Of a stretch of 64,000 nt of DNA, positions 19,848 through 29,416 are shown one piece after another (within the stretch, counting starts at the first letter, position 1; every line of letters begins with the position of its first letter). The DNA is taken from the NCBI GenBank assembly GCA_943789335.1, contig CALSTS010000009.1:1-64000 (forward strand). The letters run 5' to 3'. Position numbers and translations under genes: made by a program. The notes below the pieces were generated by a model. That model searched no databases and was not told the origin of the DNA. It worked only from the letters and a program-made list of their open reading frames with translations. Origin of the DNA: an uncultured Pseudomonadales bacterium (GTDB taxonomy: Bacteria; Pseudomonadota; Gammaproteobacteria; Pseudomonadales; Pseudohongiellaceae).

Positions 19848-21323
19848 GTGGTAAGACCTAGCTTAGATGATTATTTTGGTGACTGGAAAGCAAGAGAAGC
19901 GTTAACCCGCGAGATGATTCCCATGATTGGAATGCTTGAATATGAAAAAGGGGTTCAAATATTCCTCTATGGGCGAACATTAAACAAGCGTTCAACCGTC
20001 AAAATAATGCAAAACCATCGTTTTGTGCGCGAAGTGGCTAGAAATGAATTGTCTGAATTTGAAAGCCACCCTTTACTTTCTGCAATGTGTAATTTAAATC
20101 TAAGTCCGAGCCAAATTGATTTAGGTAAATTAACCGTCAAATATATGGAATATGCTGCATCTCAGGATGAAACTCCTGATGTCGAAGAGTTTGTCAGGGA
20201 AGAATTAGCCTACCTGATTGACACTGATTACAAGCCTATTGCAAAACCGACAGATATTGTTCTTTACGGCTTTGGTCGCATAGGTCGTTTATTGACCCGT
20301 TTGCTGATCGAACAAACGGGGAACGGACAAGTGATGCGCTTACGTGCCATTGTTGTGCGTAAATCGGGCACAAATGATTTGGAAAAACGTGTGAACTTAT
20401 TGCGTAACGATTCAGTGCACGGGTCTTTTGAGGGAACAATCAGAGTCGATGAAGAGAACAGTCAAATTATCGCTAATGGTAATGTCATCCCTTTCATATA
20501 TTCAGATGGGCCTGACACACTTGATTACACAGAATATGATATACATGATGCCTTGGTTATCGATAACACAGGTAAGTGGCGTGATATAGAAGGCCTATCA
20601 CTGCATCTAAAATCTAAAGGAGTCAGCAAAGTAATGCTGACGGCTCCTGGTAAAGGCGATCTTAAAAATATTGTTTCAGGTATTAATGACCATATGATTA
20701 CGCCTGATGACAAGATTATTTCTGCGGCTTCATGTACCACTAATGCAATTGCACCAGTGTTGAAGTTGATTAATGAGCGTTATGGCGTGGTTCATGGGCA
20801 TGTTGAAACTGTGCATGCTTACACAAACGATCAAAACCTGATCGATAATTACCATAAAGCCGACAGGCGTGGGCGGAGTGCTGCTCTAAATATGGTAATC
20901 ACGGAAACTGGTGCTGCAACTGCAGTGGCTAAAGCTGTCCCAGAACTTGAAGGAAAATTAACCGGTAATGCGATCAGGGTGCCAGTAGCGAATGTGTCTA
21001 TGGCAATACTAAGCCTTAGCCTAGGAAAAGAGACCACCAAAGAAGAGATCAATGATTATTTAAGGCTTATTGCTCTGCATTCACCCTTGCAGAACCAGCT
21101 TGGTTATACCGAGTCACCTGATGCAGTCTCCAGTGATTTTGTCGGTATGCGTGAAGCAGCTACGCTTGATGCGACGGCAACAAAAGTACAAGGTAAAAAT
21201 ATGGTGTTGTACCTTTGGTATGATAATGAATACGGCTATAGCAACCAGGTTGTCCGAATGGTTACCAAAATGGCTGGCGTAAATTATATGTCATATCCAG
21301 AAAACGAAAACATGCACAGTTAG
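19848..21323 (+). CDS. gap: Glyceraldehyde-3-phosphate dehydrogenase, long form with N-terminal extension
   Basis: 491 residues, against about 330 for ordinary GAPDH, with GTG as start. Residues 1 to about 125 form an extra N-terminal domain (DYFGDWKAREALTREMIPMIGML). The NAD-binding site follows in VLYGFGRIGRLLTRLL near 142. The catalytic Cys is in SAASCTTNAIAPVL, and the partner His is in HVETVHAYTNDQNLID. The C-terminal WYDNEYGYSNQVVRM is typical. The same long form lies next to mfd in Pseudomonas. It interconverts glyceraldehyde-3-phosphate and 1,3-bisphosphoglycerate; whether it works mainly in gluconeogenesis, as suggested for gapB-type enzymes, cannot be decided from sequence. Confidence 0.93.
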   Translation: MVRPSLDDYFGDWKAREALTREMIPMIGMLEYEKGVQIFLYGRTLNKRSTVKIMQNHRFVREVARNELSEFESHPLLSAMCNLNLSPSQIDLGKLTVKYMEYAASQDETPDVEEFVREELAYLIDTDYKPIAKPTDIVLYGFGRIGRLLTRLLIEQTGNGQVMRLRAIVVRKSGTNDLEKRVNLLRNDSVHGSFEGTIRVDEENSQIIANGNVIPFIYSDGPDTLDYTEYDIHDALVIDNTGKWRDIEGLSLHLKSKGVSKVMLTAPGKGDLKNIVSGINDHMITPDDKIISAASCTTNAIAPVLKLINERYGVVHGHVETVHAYTNDQNLIDNYHKADRRGRSAALNMVITETGAATAVAKAVPELEGKLTGNAIRVPVANVSMAILSLSLGKETTKEEINDYLRLIALHSPLQNQLGYTESPDAVSSDFVGMREAATLDATATKVQGKNMVLYLWYDNEYGYSNQVVRMVTKMAGVNYMSYPENENMHS

Positions 21324-21340
21324 AGCAGGCTCTGTTTTTT
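21322..21340 (+). terminator. Weak terminator-like hairpin at the gap stop codon
   Basis: AGAG-CAGG-CTCT is a short stem-loop directly after the first base of the TAG stop, followed by G and six T residues. The stem is only 4-5 bp, so read-through into the sthA remnant is quite possible. Confidence 0.35.
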
Positions 21341-21374
21341 ACAAACAGATCTGATCATAGCCAATGAGAGTTTC

Positions 21375-21710
21375 ATGGCAAGCAAGCAGTATGAAATCAT
21401 TGTTATAGGCAGCGGTCCAGCCGGAGAGTCTGCGGCCATGAATGCTGCAAAGTCTAAACACAGCATTGCAATGATATGTGACAAGCCTAAACTTGGTGGC
21501 AATTCTGCTTATCATGGAACCATTCCATCCAAAGCATTGCGAAACTCAGTTCGCCAATTTCTAGATCTACATAACAATCCCATGTTCCGAGACTTAGCTG
21601 AAGTAGGGAAGATAGGTTTTGAAACAATCATCAAGCATGCAGAGAAAGCGGTAGAAGAGCATCTCAGCATGAATGCGGTAGCTTTTGATGGTTATAACAG
21701 AGTTTTTTAA
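21375..21710 (+). pseudogene. sthA: N-terminal remnant of soluble pyridine nucleotide transhydrogenase
   Basis: 111 codons matching only the first quarter of SthA, which is normally about 465 residues. The FAD-binding motif IVIGSGPAGESAA lies at 10-22, followed by the LGGNSAYHGTIPSKALRNSV region, where the usual redox disulfide is absent as in SthA. Homology ends around GYNRVF, then a TAA. The NAD-binding and dimerisation domains are missing, and none of the three forward frames of the next 117 bases restores them. The residue cannot be an active transhydrogenase. Unlike the indel-broken genes, this looks like a real deletion between sthA and nuoA. In Pseudomonas sthA is also in the wider gap neighbourhood. 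Confidence 0.8.
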
Positions 21711-21719
21711 GCAATAAAC

Positions 21720-21749
21720 TTGAAAAAAATCAAATTAACTTCTTATAAC
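21720..21749 (+). promoter_or_regulatory. Predicted sigma-70 promoter of the nuo operon
   Basis: TTGAAA at 21720-21725 and TATAAC at 21744-21749 are separated by 18 bases. The expected start of transcription near 21756 leaves a 70-base leader before nuoA. This is the best promoter-like pair in the sthA-nuoA gap. Confidence 0.45.
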
Positions 21750-21827
21750 TAATGGAATAGAGCAGCGTGTTGGCTTATAATTCTCGCGGTTTTTTTGTCC
21801 TAGATAACATATAAACGAGTAAGCAGT

Positions 21828-22301
21828 TTGAACGTCGACTTATTTCCACTAGTTTTATATTCCGCCATCGTTATTGTTTTAATTGTTGCGTTAACAGCTG
21901 TGTCTCACCTGTTGGGGCAGAAACGTAAAGATCATGCTACCGATGAGGTTTATGAGTCCGGTATGCTTTCTGTTGGATCTGCACAACTAAAAATTTCTGT
22001 TCCTTTTTACCTTACTGCCATTCTTTTTATTATTTTCGATTTAGAAGCTGTTTTCCTTTTTGCCTGGGCTATTTCTATACGTGAAACCGGCTGGCTCGGT
22101 TATGCAGAGGTGTTCATATTCATCGCCATTCTGATCGCCGGTTTAGTTTACCTTTGGCGTTCTGGTGGACTAGAGTGGAGAAGCCAGCGCCAACGCGAGG
22201 ATCGTCTAGACACTATAGGCGAAGGTGGAGTTGTTAATATTGATAAAAAAACTGGCAAATCAAATAAAGCAGAGCAGCCTAATCATGGAGGCGCGCATTA
22301 A
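21828..22301 (+). CDS. nuoA: NADH-quinone oxidoreductase subunit A
   Basis: 157 residues with three transmembrane helices, near 5-27, 65-87 and 95-117, and the ND3-type loop [39 protein letters not shown], whose YESG and DLE motifs lie at the quinone-site interface. It starts with TTG, with only a weak ribosome site (GAGTAAG) upstream. The C-terminal 40 residues form a charged tail ([18 protein letters not shown]) longer than in E. coli. The TAA overlaps the nuoB ATG by one base. Confidence 0.93.
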   Translation: MNVDLFPLVLYSAIVIVLIVALTAVSHLLGQKRKDHATDEVYESGMLSVGSAQLKISVPFYLTAILFIIFDLEAVFLFAWAISIRETGWLGYAEVFIFIAILIAGLVYLWRSGGLEWRSQRQREDRLDTIGEGGVVNIDKKTGKSNKAEQPNHGGAH

Positions 22302-22942
22302 TGAGTTGGGAACTGGTAAAACCTGAAGATACTTACTCACCCAGTCCTGGGATGAATCAGTTTGATGATCATATTCGGAAGAATGTGATCATGACGCGTC
22401 TCGAAGATATGCTTGCTTGGAGTCGAAAAAATTCTCTGTGGCCATTTAACTTCGGATTATCTTGTTGTTATGTTGAAGCAGCAACGGCAATTTCAAGTCG
22501 GCACGATATTGCACGTTTTGGTGCCGAAGTATTTCGAGCCACGCCGCGTCAAGCAGATATGATCATCATTGCGGGTACTGTATTTAGAAAAATGGCGCCG
22601 GTTGTACAGCGTCTTTATGAGCAGATGATGGAACCACGCTGGGTGATTTGCATGGGGTCCTGTGCAAATTCTGGCGGTATGTATGATATTTACTCTGTTG
22701 TGCAGGGTGTTGATAAATTTCTGCCTGTGGATGTTTATGTTTCTGGCTGTCCTCCTAGACCAGAAGCGTTGTTACAGGGCTTAAATCTCTTGCAAGATTC
22801 TATAGGTAAGAAGCGTCGCCCAGTAAGCTGGATGATCAATGATCAAGGCATATACGAGCGAGAGAAAAATGTTATTCAGCGCGAAGCACGGCTGAAAGAT
22901 AGAATAGCCGCGACTGAATTAACTAGTCCGGATGAAACCTGA
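22301..22942 (+). CDS. nuoB: NADH-quinone oxidoreductase subunit B
   Basis: 213 residues. It carries the terminal N2 4Fe-4S cluster that hands electrons to quinone. Cysteine ligands are visible in LSCCYVEAA (the unusual adjacent pair), [13 protein letters not shown] and [13 protein letters not shown]. It is soluble and part of the peripheral arm. The C-terminal 40 residues ([20 protein letters not shown]) form a charged extension. A 25-base gap precedes nuoCD. Confidence 0.96.
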   Translation: MSWELVKPEDTYSPSPGMNQFDDHIRKNVIMTRLEDMLAWSRKNSLWPFNFGLSCCYVEAATAISSRHDIARFGAEVFRATPRQADMIIIAGTVFRKMAPVVQRLYEQMMEPRWVICMGSCANSGGMYDIYSVVQGVDKFLPVDVYVSGCPPRPEALLQGLNLLQDSIGKKRRPVSWMINDQGIYEREKNVIQREARLKDRIAATELTSPDET

Positions 22943-22967
22943 TAATTTTAATTAAGACGAGATCACT

Positions 22968-24749
22968 TTGAGTACTGCAAGCACCTCTTTACAGCAAAGT
23001 ATGACCGAGACTCCTGCTGTTATTACTGAGCTATATCTCAAGTACGGTGAATCTTCTTTCGTGCGTCAAAATACAGCCGAAGGGATGACGACACTTTGGC
23101 TAGGTCGTGAAAAACTTTTAGAAGTTCTCAAGTTTTTACGTGACGACTATCGTCCTCGTTTTGAAATGCTACTTGATGTTACGGCAATTGATGAGCGTTT
23201 ACGTGTGCATAGAGATGGGCAGCCGGAGAGTGATTTTACTGTCGTTTATCAGTTGCTATCATACTCAGGTAATTGCGATATTCGTCTTAAAATAGCTCTC
23301 AAAGAAACTGATTTAACAATTCCCACCATTATTTCTTTATGGCCAGCCGCGAATTGGCATGAGCGTGAATGCTGGGATATGTTCGGCGTAGTGTTTGAAG
23401 GACATCCGAATTTAAGCCGTATTTATACGCCTCCTACTTGGGTTGGACATCCTTTACGTAAAGATCATCCTGCTAGAGCGACAGAAATGGATCCTTATCG
23501 TTTAGATGATGACATCGTCGATACTGAGCAGGAAGCAATGAAGTTCAACCCTGAAGAGTGGGGGCTAGAACGAAAATCTGATACCAGTGAGTTCATGTTC
23601 TTGAACTTTGGCCCTAATCATCCGGCTGCGCATGGCGTTATTCGTTTTGCTCTGCAATTGGATGGAGAGTATGTGATGGATGTGGTGCCTGATGTTGGTT
23701 ATCACCATCGAGGGGCTGAGAAAATGGGTGAGCGCCAAACTTGGCACACTTATATCCCGTATACGGATCGAATTGATTATCTAGGCGGCGTAATGAACAA
23801 CCTGCCATATGTCATGGCTGTTGAGAAAATGGCCGGTATAGAAGTACCAGATAGAGTTAAAGTTATCCGTGTCATGTTGGCGGAGTTTTTTCGTATTTGT
23901 AGTCACTTGTTATTTTTTGGCACTTGGGCTGTCGATTTAGGGCAGTTATCACCTTTATTTTATGCCTTTGTTGATCGTGAAAAAGCATTCAACATTATTG
24001 AATCAATTACCGGTGGGCGTATGCATCCGAGCTGGTTCCGTATTGGTGGCGTTGCTCAAGATTTACCAAATGGCTGGGAAGTTCGCGTACGTGAATTTGT
24101 CGATATGTTTCCGAAGAAACTACTTGAATACAACAAAATGGTCATGGCTAACACCGTTATCAAACAGCGTACTGTTGGGGTTGGTAAAATGAATACCCAG
24201 GATGCTTATGATTGGGGCATGACCGGACCAGCTCTTCGTGCAACAGGTTTGGAATGGGATTATCGTAAAGACCGCCCATATTCAGGTTATGAAAATTTTG
24301 AATTTGAAGTCCCAATAGGGGTGAACGGGGATTGTTATGATCGTGCGGCTATCCGTGTTGAAGAAATGCGCCAAAGCTGTGAGATTATTCGACAGTGCTT
24401 GGAGAATATGCCATCGGGCCCATATAAATCTGACCATCCTTTAACAACACCGCCTTTAAAAGAAGACAGTAAACAAGATATTGAAACCTTAATTAATCAC
24501 TTCTTGAGTGTCAGTTGGGGGCCTGTTATGGAGCCAAGTGAAGTCTCTATGGCAATTGAAGCAACTAAGGGAATTAATTCTTATTATTTAATTAATGATG
24601 GTGGCAGTGGCGCCTATCGCACAAGAATTCGCACGCCATCCTTTATTCATATTCAGGCAATTCCATTTTTGAGTCGAGGGCTTATGCTGGCAGACTTTAC
24701 TGCGGTAGTAGCTACCACCGACTTTGTGATGGCAGATGTTGATAAATAA
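22968..24749 (+). CDS. nuoCD: NADH-quinone oxidoreductase fused subunit C/D
   Basis: 593 residues with a TTG start, a natural fusion as in E. coli and Pseudomonas. Residues about 20-190 are NuoC (30-kDa type: [29 protein letters not shown]). Residues about 210-593 are NuoD (49-kDa type), with [15 protein letters not shown], the quinone-site [20 protein letters not shown] and the C-terminal [18 protein letters not shown]. It forms much of the quinone-binding cavity with NuoB. The stop codon opens a run of eight TAAN units, reported separately. Confidence 0.96.
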   Translation: MSTASTSLQQSMTETPAVITELYLKYGESSFVRQNTAEGMTTLWLGREKLLEVLKFLRDDYRPRFEMLLDVTAIDERLRVHRDGQPESDFTVVYQLLSYSGNCDIRLKIALKETDLTIPTIISLWPAANWHERECWDMFGVVFEGHPNLSRIYTPPTWVGHPLRKDHPARATEMDPYRLDDDIVDTEQEAMKFNPEEWGLERKSDTSEFMFLNFGPNHPAAHGVIRFALQLDGEYVMDVVPDVGYHHRGAEKMGERQTWHTYIPYTDRIDYLGGVMNNLPYVMAVEKMAGIEVPDRVKVIRVMLAEFFRICSHLLFFGTWAVDLGQLSPLFYAFVDREKAFNIIESITGGRMHPSWFRIGGVAQDLPNGWEVRVREFVDMFPKKLLEYNKMVMANTVIKQRTVGVGKMNTQDAYDWGMTGPALRATGLEWDYRKDRPYSGYENFEFEVPIGVNGDCYDRAAIRVEEMRQSCEIIRQCLENMPSGPYKSDHPLTTPPLKEDSKQDIETLINHFLSVSWGPVMEPSEVSMAIEATKGINSYYLINDGGSGAYRTRIRTPSFIHIQAIPFLSRGLMLADFTAVVATTDFVMADVDK

Positions 24750-24778
24750 CTAAATAACTAAATAAGTAATTAAATAAT
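24747..24778 (+). repeat. (TAAN)x8 stop-codon ladder after nuoCD
   Basis: The 32 bases read TAAC TAAA TAAC TAAA TAAG TAAT TAAA TAAT. With a 4-base period, TAA falls in all three forward frames two or three times each. The first TAA is the nuoCD stop. It may simply be AT-rich slippage, or it may insulate translation between nuoCD and nuoE. Confidence 0.8.
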
Positions 24779-24816
24779 CAAGACTAACTAAAAAGATTTG
24801 AGTAAATAGAAAGAAA

Positions 24817-25329
24817 ATGACCAATATTATTGCCAGTACAGCCCTAAAAGCACGGCAACTGACTGAAGAAGAAATTCATGAGATCGAGCATGAGAAGACG
24901 CATTACCCGTATGCACAGGCAGTGGGTCTGGAAGCTTTAAAAATTGTACAGAAATATCAAGGCTGGGTGAGTGATGAGAGCTTGCTAGCAGTTTCAGAAT
25001 ATCTGGATATACCGCCAGATGATCTGGAAGGTGTTGCTACATTTTTTAATATGATTTTTCGCCGTCCCGTTGGCAAGAACGTTATTCTCTTATGTGACTC
25101 CGTCGCTTGCTGGATGTTGGGTTGTGATGATTTAAAAGCTCATATCACCAGCACCTTGGGTATCGATTATGGTGAGACGACTGAAGATGACATGTTTACC
25201 TTAATTCCAGTGCCATGTCTTGGCGATTGTGATAAAGCTCCTAGCATGATGGTGGGCAGAGAATTATATAGAAATCTGACTAATGAAAAGATTGATCAGA
25301 TTATCGCAGGCTATAAAGCGAAAGCTTAA
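24817..25329 (+). CDS. nuoE: NADH-quinone oxidoreductase subunit E
   Basis: 170 residues, thioredoxin-like 2Fe-2S protein of the NADH-oxidising module. N1a cluster ligands are in LLCDSVACWMLGC (two Cys with the CxxxxC spacing) and PCLGDCDKAPSMMV. The N-terminal helix bundle (YAQAVGLEALKIVQKYQGWVS) is present. It lies 45 bases before nuoF and, with NuoF and NuoG, forms the electron-input part of the complex. Confidence 0.95.
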   Translation: MTNIIASTALKARQLTEEEIHEIEHEKTHYPYAQAVGLEALKIVQKYQGWVSDESLLAVSEYLDIPPDDLEGVATFFNMIFRRPVGKNVILLCDSVACWMLGCDDLKAHITSTLGIDYGETTEDDMFTLIPVPCLGDCDKAPSMMVGRELYRNLTNEKIDQIIAGYKAKA

Positions 25330-25374
25330 TTAGTTGATGTTGGAAGGTTTAAAGCAGATTTAAAGCAGAAATAG

Positions 25375-26643
25375 ATGAGTATAAATAACCCATTAACCAA
25401 GAATATAGAAGAAGGCAGAGCTCCTTTTACCTTTGCGGAGTACAAAGCTGCTGGTGGCTATCAGAGTTTTGCTAATGCTGTGAAAATGGCGCCGCGTGAT
25501 GTGATGGGGCAAGTCAAAGATGCTGGGCTTGGTGGTCGTGGTGGCGCCGGCTTTAACACTGGCTTGAAATGGAGCTTTTCTCCTGACCCTGATGGTTTGC
25601 CACGATACTTAGTCGTCAATGCTGACGAAATGGAGCCTGGGACATTTAAAGATCGCCTATTAATGGAAAGTGATCCTCACCTACTTATCGAAGGCATGAT
25701 TACTGCTTCATATGCAATTCAGGCCTCAACTGGCTATATATTTTTACGAGGTGAGTACACTGTCGCAGAAGAAAATTTATTGAAAGCCATAGCGGAAGCC
25801 TATGACAACGGTATGTTAGGCAAAAACATTCAAGGTTCTGATTTCAGCCTGGATATTTATTTGCATACCAGTGCTGGTCGCTATATTTGTGGTGAAGAGA
25901 CAGCGTTAATTAACGCTTTGGAAGGAAAGCGTGCAAATCCACGTTTCAAACCGCCATTTCCACAGGTCAGTGGTCTTTGGGGCAGACCCACTTTGGTTAA
26001 CAATGTAGAAACAATTTGTAACATCCCGGGGATATTGACCCATGGAGTGGATTGGTTCAAAGGTTTAGGCTTGGGTGAAGAATGTGGCACACGTATTTCT
26101 GGTGTTAGTGGGCGAGTTAAGAATCCTGGTTGCTGGGAAATGCCGGTTGGGACCACTTTTCGAACATTATTAGAAGATTATGCTGGCGGCATGCAAGATG
26201 GTTATGTGTTGAAAGCCTTCTTGCCTGGCGGTGGTTCTACCGATTTTTTAATGCCTGAGCATTTGGATTTGCCGATGATTCCTGGTGATGTTGCTAAAGC
26301 GGGTTCGCGCTTGGGTACATCTTTGATAATGGTATTAGATGATAAAACTTGCCCGGTTGGCACTGTGCGTAATCTCATTAAATTTTTCGCACATGAGTCA
26401 TGTGGTTGGTGTACGCCTTGTCGCGATGGCCTACCTTGGGTTGAACATATCCTCAATAAAATGGAAGAAGGTGAGGGCGAAATGAAGGATATAGAAATAT
26501 TAAAAGAAATGTGCGGGTATATGGGCCCTGGCAATACTTTCTGTGCATTAGCACCAGGAGCTGCTGAACCATTACAAAGCAGTCTTAAGTATTTTATGGA
26601 CGAATATGAAAGTCATGTGAAGCACGGCTGTAGCTATAATTAA
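25375..26643 (+). CDS. nuoF: NADH-quinone oxidoreductase subunit F (NADH- and FMN-binding)
   Basis: 422 residues. It oxidises NADH and passes electrons through FMN to a 4Fe-4S cluster. The NADH site is GLGGRGGAGFNTGLKWSF near 52-69, and the FMN site is NADEMEPGTFKDR and YICGEETALINALEGKR. The N3 cluster cysteines are in SCGWCTPCRDGLPW and GNTFCALAPGA near the C-terminus. The length matches the family. It is followed by a 61-base AT-rich spacer and nuoG. Confidence 0.96.
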   Translation: MSINNPLTKNIEEGRAPFTFAEYKAAGGYQSFANAVKMAPRDVMGQVKDAGLGGRGGAGFNTGLKWSFSPDPDGLPRYLVVNADEMEPGTFKDRLLMESDPHLLIEGMITASYAIQASTGYIFLRGEYTVAEENLLKAIAEAYDNGMLGKNIQGSDFSLDIYLHTSAGRYICGEETALINALEGKRANPRFKPPFPQVSGLWGRPTLVNNVETICNIPGILTHGVDWFKGLGLGEECGTRISGVSGRVKNPGCWEMPVGTTFRTLLEDYAGGMQDGYVLKAFLPGGGSTDFLMPEHLDLPMIPGDVAKAGSRLGTSLIMVLDDKTCPVGTVRNLIKFFAHESCGWCTPCRDGLPWVEHILNKMEEGEGEMKDIEILKEMCGYMGPGNTFCALAPGAAEPLQSSLKYFMDEYESHVKHGCSYN

Positions 26644-26704
26644 CATTAATATAGTAATTTAACTAATTGATATATTTAGATATAAAGGTAATTTAGGTTA
26701 AAAG

Positions 26705-29416
26705 ATGGCATCCATCACCATAGACGGCAAAGTCTTTGAAGTAGACGTAAAAAACAATCTCTTGCAGGAGTGTCTTTCTCATGCGATGGATTTGCCTTAT
26801 TTCTGCTGGCATCCAAGCATGGGGTCGGTTGGTTCTTGTCGCCAATGTGCAGTCATTGAATATGCCAATGAAGAAGATGAAAAAGGTCGATTAGTTATGG
26901 CCTGTATGACAGAGCCGCGTGAAGGCGCTCGTTATTCTATAGCGGCCGCTTCTAAATTCAGGGCACAAGCTATCGAAAGCATCATGATTAATCATCCGCA
27001 TGATTGCCCGGTTTGTGAAGAGGGTGGAGAGTGTCACTTACAGGATATGACGGTCATGTCTGGACATACCTATCGTCGTTATGATGGCAAGAAGAAAACC
27101 CATAATAATCAATATCTTGGGCCTTTTATCAACCATGAGATGAACCGCTGTATTACATGTTACCGCTGTGTACGCTATTACAAGGATTACGCAGGTGGTA
27201 CAGATTTTGGTCCGCAGGCTTCGCATGACAATACTTATTTTGGTCGCTGGCAGGAAGGCCCCTTAGAAAGTGAATTTTCTGGTAATTTGGTGGAAGTTTG
27301 CCCAACTGGAGTGTTCACGGATAAGCCATTTAGCAAGCATTACAGTCGTAAGTGGGATTTACAGTCTTCTCCTTCGGTGTGCACAGGCTGCAGTGTTGGT
27401 TGTAACACTAATCCCGGTGAGCGTTACGGCACATTACGTAGGATCGTAAACCGCTTCAATGATGAAGTGAATGGTTATTTCCTTTGTGACAAAGGCCGAT
27501 TCGGTGCTGAATTTGTCAACAGCTCGGAACGTATTCCTGTGAATATGATGCGTGACTCACATAACGCCGCTCCAATTCAAATTGAGCCTGATGCGGCTAA
27601 AGAGGCATTAAAAAACGCCGCTAAAAGTGCGGTTGGTATCGGATCACCCCGTGCATCAATGGAAGCCAACTTTGCCTTGCGTGAGCTGGTTGGTGAAGAA
27701 AATTTTTATGCCGGTATCGCCACAGAAGAGCTCGACATGCTCAACAAAATCATTGATATCTATCAGAGCAAACCCGTTAAGATCGCTAGTGTTAAAGATA
27801 TAGAGAGTTCAGATGCTGTCTTAATACTGGGTGAAGATCTGACCAATACAGCTGCTCGTCTTGCGCTAGGTGTTCGCCAATCCGTGAAAAACCTAGGCCG
27901 TCAAATGGGTGCAGATTTAAATTTCCCCATTTGGCATGACGCTGCTATTCGTCAACTGGCTATGGATAAATTAAGCCCCCTTTATATCTTAAGTCCGCAT
28001 ACAACCCGATTAGATGATATTGCTCATACTACTCACATCAGTTCCGCCGCACATAGCGCAAAAATAGGCATGGCGATAGCACATGCCATTGATTCAACTG
28101 CACCTGATGTTGCAGGCTTGAGTAAAGAGGAAAAAGCGCTCGTCAATGAAATTGCTGAAAGCTTGAAGTCTGCTAAACAGGCCTTGATCATTAGTGGTAC
28201 TAGCAGTTTAGAACCTGCTTTATTAGATGCGGCTAGTAATATTGCTACGGCTCTACAAAGTGGAGACGATAAAGCTAATCTGGCTCTAGTCAGCTCTGAA
28301 TCTAACAGCATGGGACTGGCCTTAATGATGCAGGGCAATGCTAAATCACTCGAGCAGGCTATGAGTGCTAGCAGTAAAACAGCCATAGTGTTGGAGAATG
28401 ATTTATACCGTCGAGCGCCATCTGCTGATGTCGATGCCTTTGTAAATAGTCTGGATAACTTGCTTGTACTTGATCACCTTAAAAACCGCACGGGTGAACA
28501 GGCGAATCTTGTATTGGCGGCAGCTACATTTGCTGAAAGTTCAGGCACTTTCGTTAATTATGAAGGCCGTGCTCAACATTATTATTCAACCTTCAAGTCT
28601 GATTCTAATATTCGTTCAAGTGCGCTGTGGTTATCGGACAAACATTTTAATGAAATTACCGCAGCTTGCGCTGTTGCTATCGCTAATTGTGGCGCTATAG
28701 CTGAGCTGACACCAGGTGAAAACTACAATTTTGCCGGTCTTAAAGCTCCTCGACAGCATCACCGTTATAGTGGTCGTACATCTATGCGCGCCAATATTAG
28801 TGTGCATGAGCCTAAACAGGAACAAGATGAAGATGGCGTAATGGTTTACTCCATGGAAGGCGTTCCGGCTATCAAAGACGCAGCTGTTTTGAATTCACCT
28901 TGGGCGCCAGGTTGGAATTCCAACCAAAGCCTTTTCAAATTTCAGGAATTTGCTGGTGGCCCATTAAAACAAGCTTCTAATGGGCAACGTTTATTATCCA
29001 ATAATAGCGCTGAAAAAACCTGGTATGAAGCAGGCAATTCCGATGACACAAGTGAAGGCTATAAAGTCTTTCCTTTGTACCACCTATTTGGCTCAGAAGA
29101 GCTCAGCGCGTACACCCCTGCAATTCAAGAAAAAGCTACATCGGCTTATGTCTCTTTAAGCCCTGAAGATGCTGCCAAACTCGGTTTACAAGCAAGTGAT
29201 GGTGTTCAGGTGGAGCATAATGGGGCAGTTCCTTTCATCGTGAGGGAATCTATTCAGCCTGGAACAGTAGGCGTATCAGTTGGCCTTAAAGGGTTAAATT
29301 TTCAAGATATGAGTGCTGCGGTTTCACTGGATAAAGCCGCTGATTGGAAAAATCCTGAGTTATGGCGAGCGGCCAATATTATAGTTAGTGATAAGCGTGT
29401 GGAGGGGGCTGACTGA
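26705..29416 (+). CDS. nuoG: NADH-quinone oxidoreductase subunit G
   Basis: 903 residues, the largest subunit. The N-terminal ferredoxin domain binds one 2Fe-2S cluster (YFCWHPSMGSVGSCRQC). It then binds 4Fe-4S clusters through HPHDCPVCEEGGECHLQDM and NRCITCYRCVRYY. The extra N7 cluster ligands of E. coli-type NuoG are in SSPSVCTGCSVGCNTNPG and GYFLCDKGRFG. The remainder is a degenerate molybdopterin-oxidoreductase fold without cofactor. Its last base is shared with the ATG of nuoH, so translation is coupled. Confidence 0.95.
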   Translation: MASITIDGKVFEVDVKNNLLQECLSHAMDLPYFCWHPSMGSVGSCRQCAVIEYANEEDEKGRLVMACMTEPREGARYSIAAASKFRAQAIESIMINHPHDCPVCEEGGECHLQDMTVMSGHTYRRYDGKKKTHNNQYLGPFINHEMNRCITCYRCVRYYKDYAGGTDFGPQASHDNTYFGRWQEGPLESEFSGNLVEVCPTGVFTDKPFSKHYSRKWDLQSSPSVCTGCSVGCNTNPGERYGTLRRIVNRFNDEVNGYFLCDKGRFGAEFVNSSERIPVNMMRDSHNAAPIQIEPDAAKEALKNAAKSAVGIGSPRASMEANFALRELVGEENFYAGIATEELDMLNKIIDIYQSKPVKIASVKDIESSDAVLILGEDLTNTAARLALGVRQSVKNLGRQMGADLNFPIWHDAAIRQLAMDKLSPLYILSPHTTRLDDIAHTTHISSAAHSAKIGMAIAHAIDSTAPDVAGLSKEEKALVNEIAESLKSAKQALIISGTSSLEPALLDAASNIATALQSGDDKANLALVSSESNSMGLALMMQGNAKSLEQAMSASSKTAIVLENDLYRRAPSADVDAFVNSLDNLLVLDHLKNRTGEQANLVLAAATFAESSGTFVNYEGRAQHYYSTFKSDSNIRSSALWLSDKHFNEITAACAVAIANCGAIAELTPGENYNFAGLKAPRQHHRYSGRTSMRANISVHEPKQEQDEDGVMVYSMEGVPAIKDAAVLNSPWAPGWNSNQSLFKFQEFAGGPLKQASNGQRLLSNNSAEKTWYEAGNSDDTSEGYKVFPLYHLFGSEELSAYTPAIQEKATSAYVSLSPEDAAKLGLQASDGVQVEHNGAVPFIVRESIQPGTVGVSVGLKGLNFQDMSAAVSLDKAADWKNPELWRAANIIVSDKRVEGAD

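Noticed and set aside
26202-26534. 110-residue minus-strand frame inside nuoF
   Set aside because: Shadow of the well-conserved nuoF coding strand.
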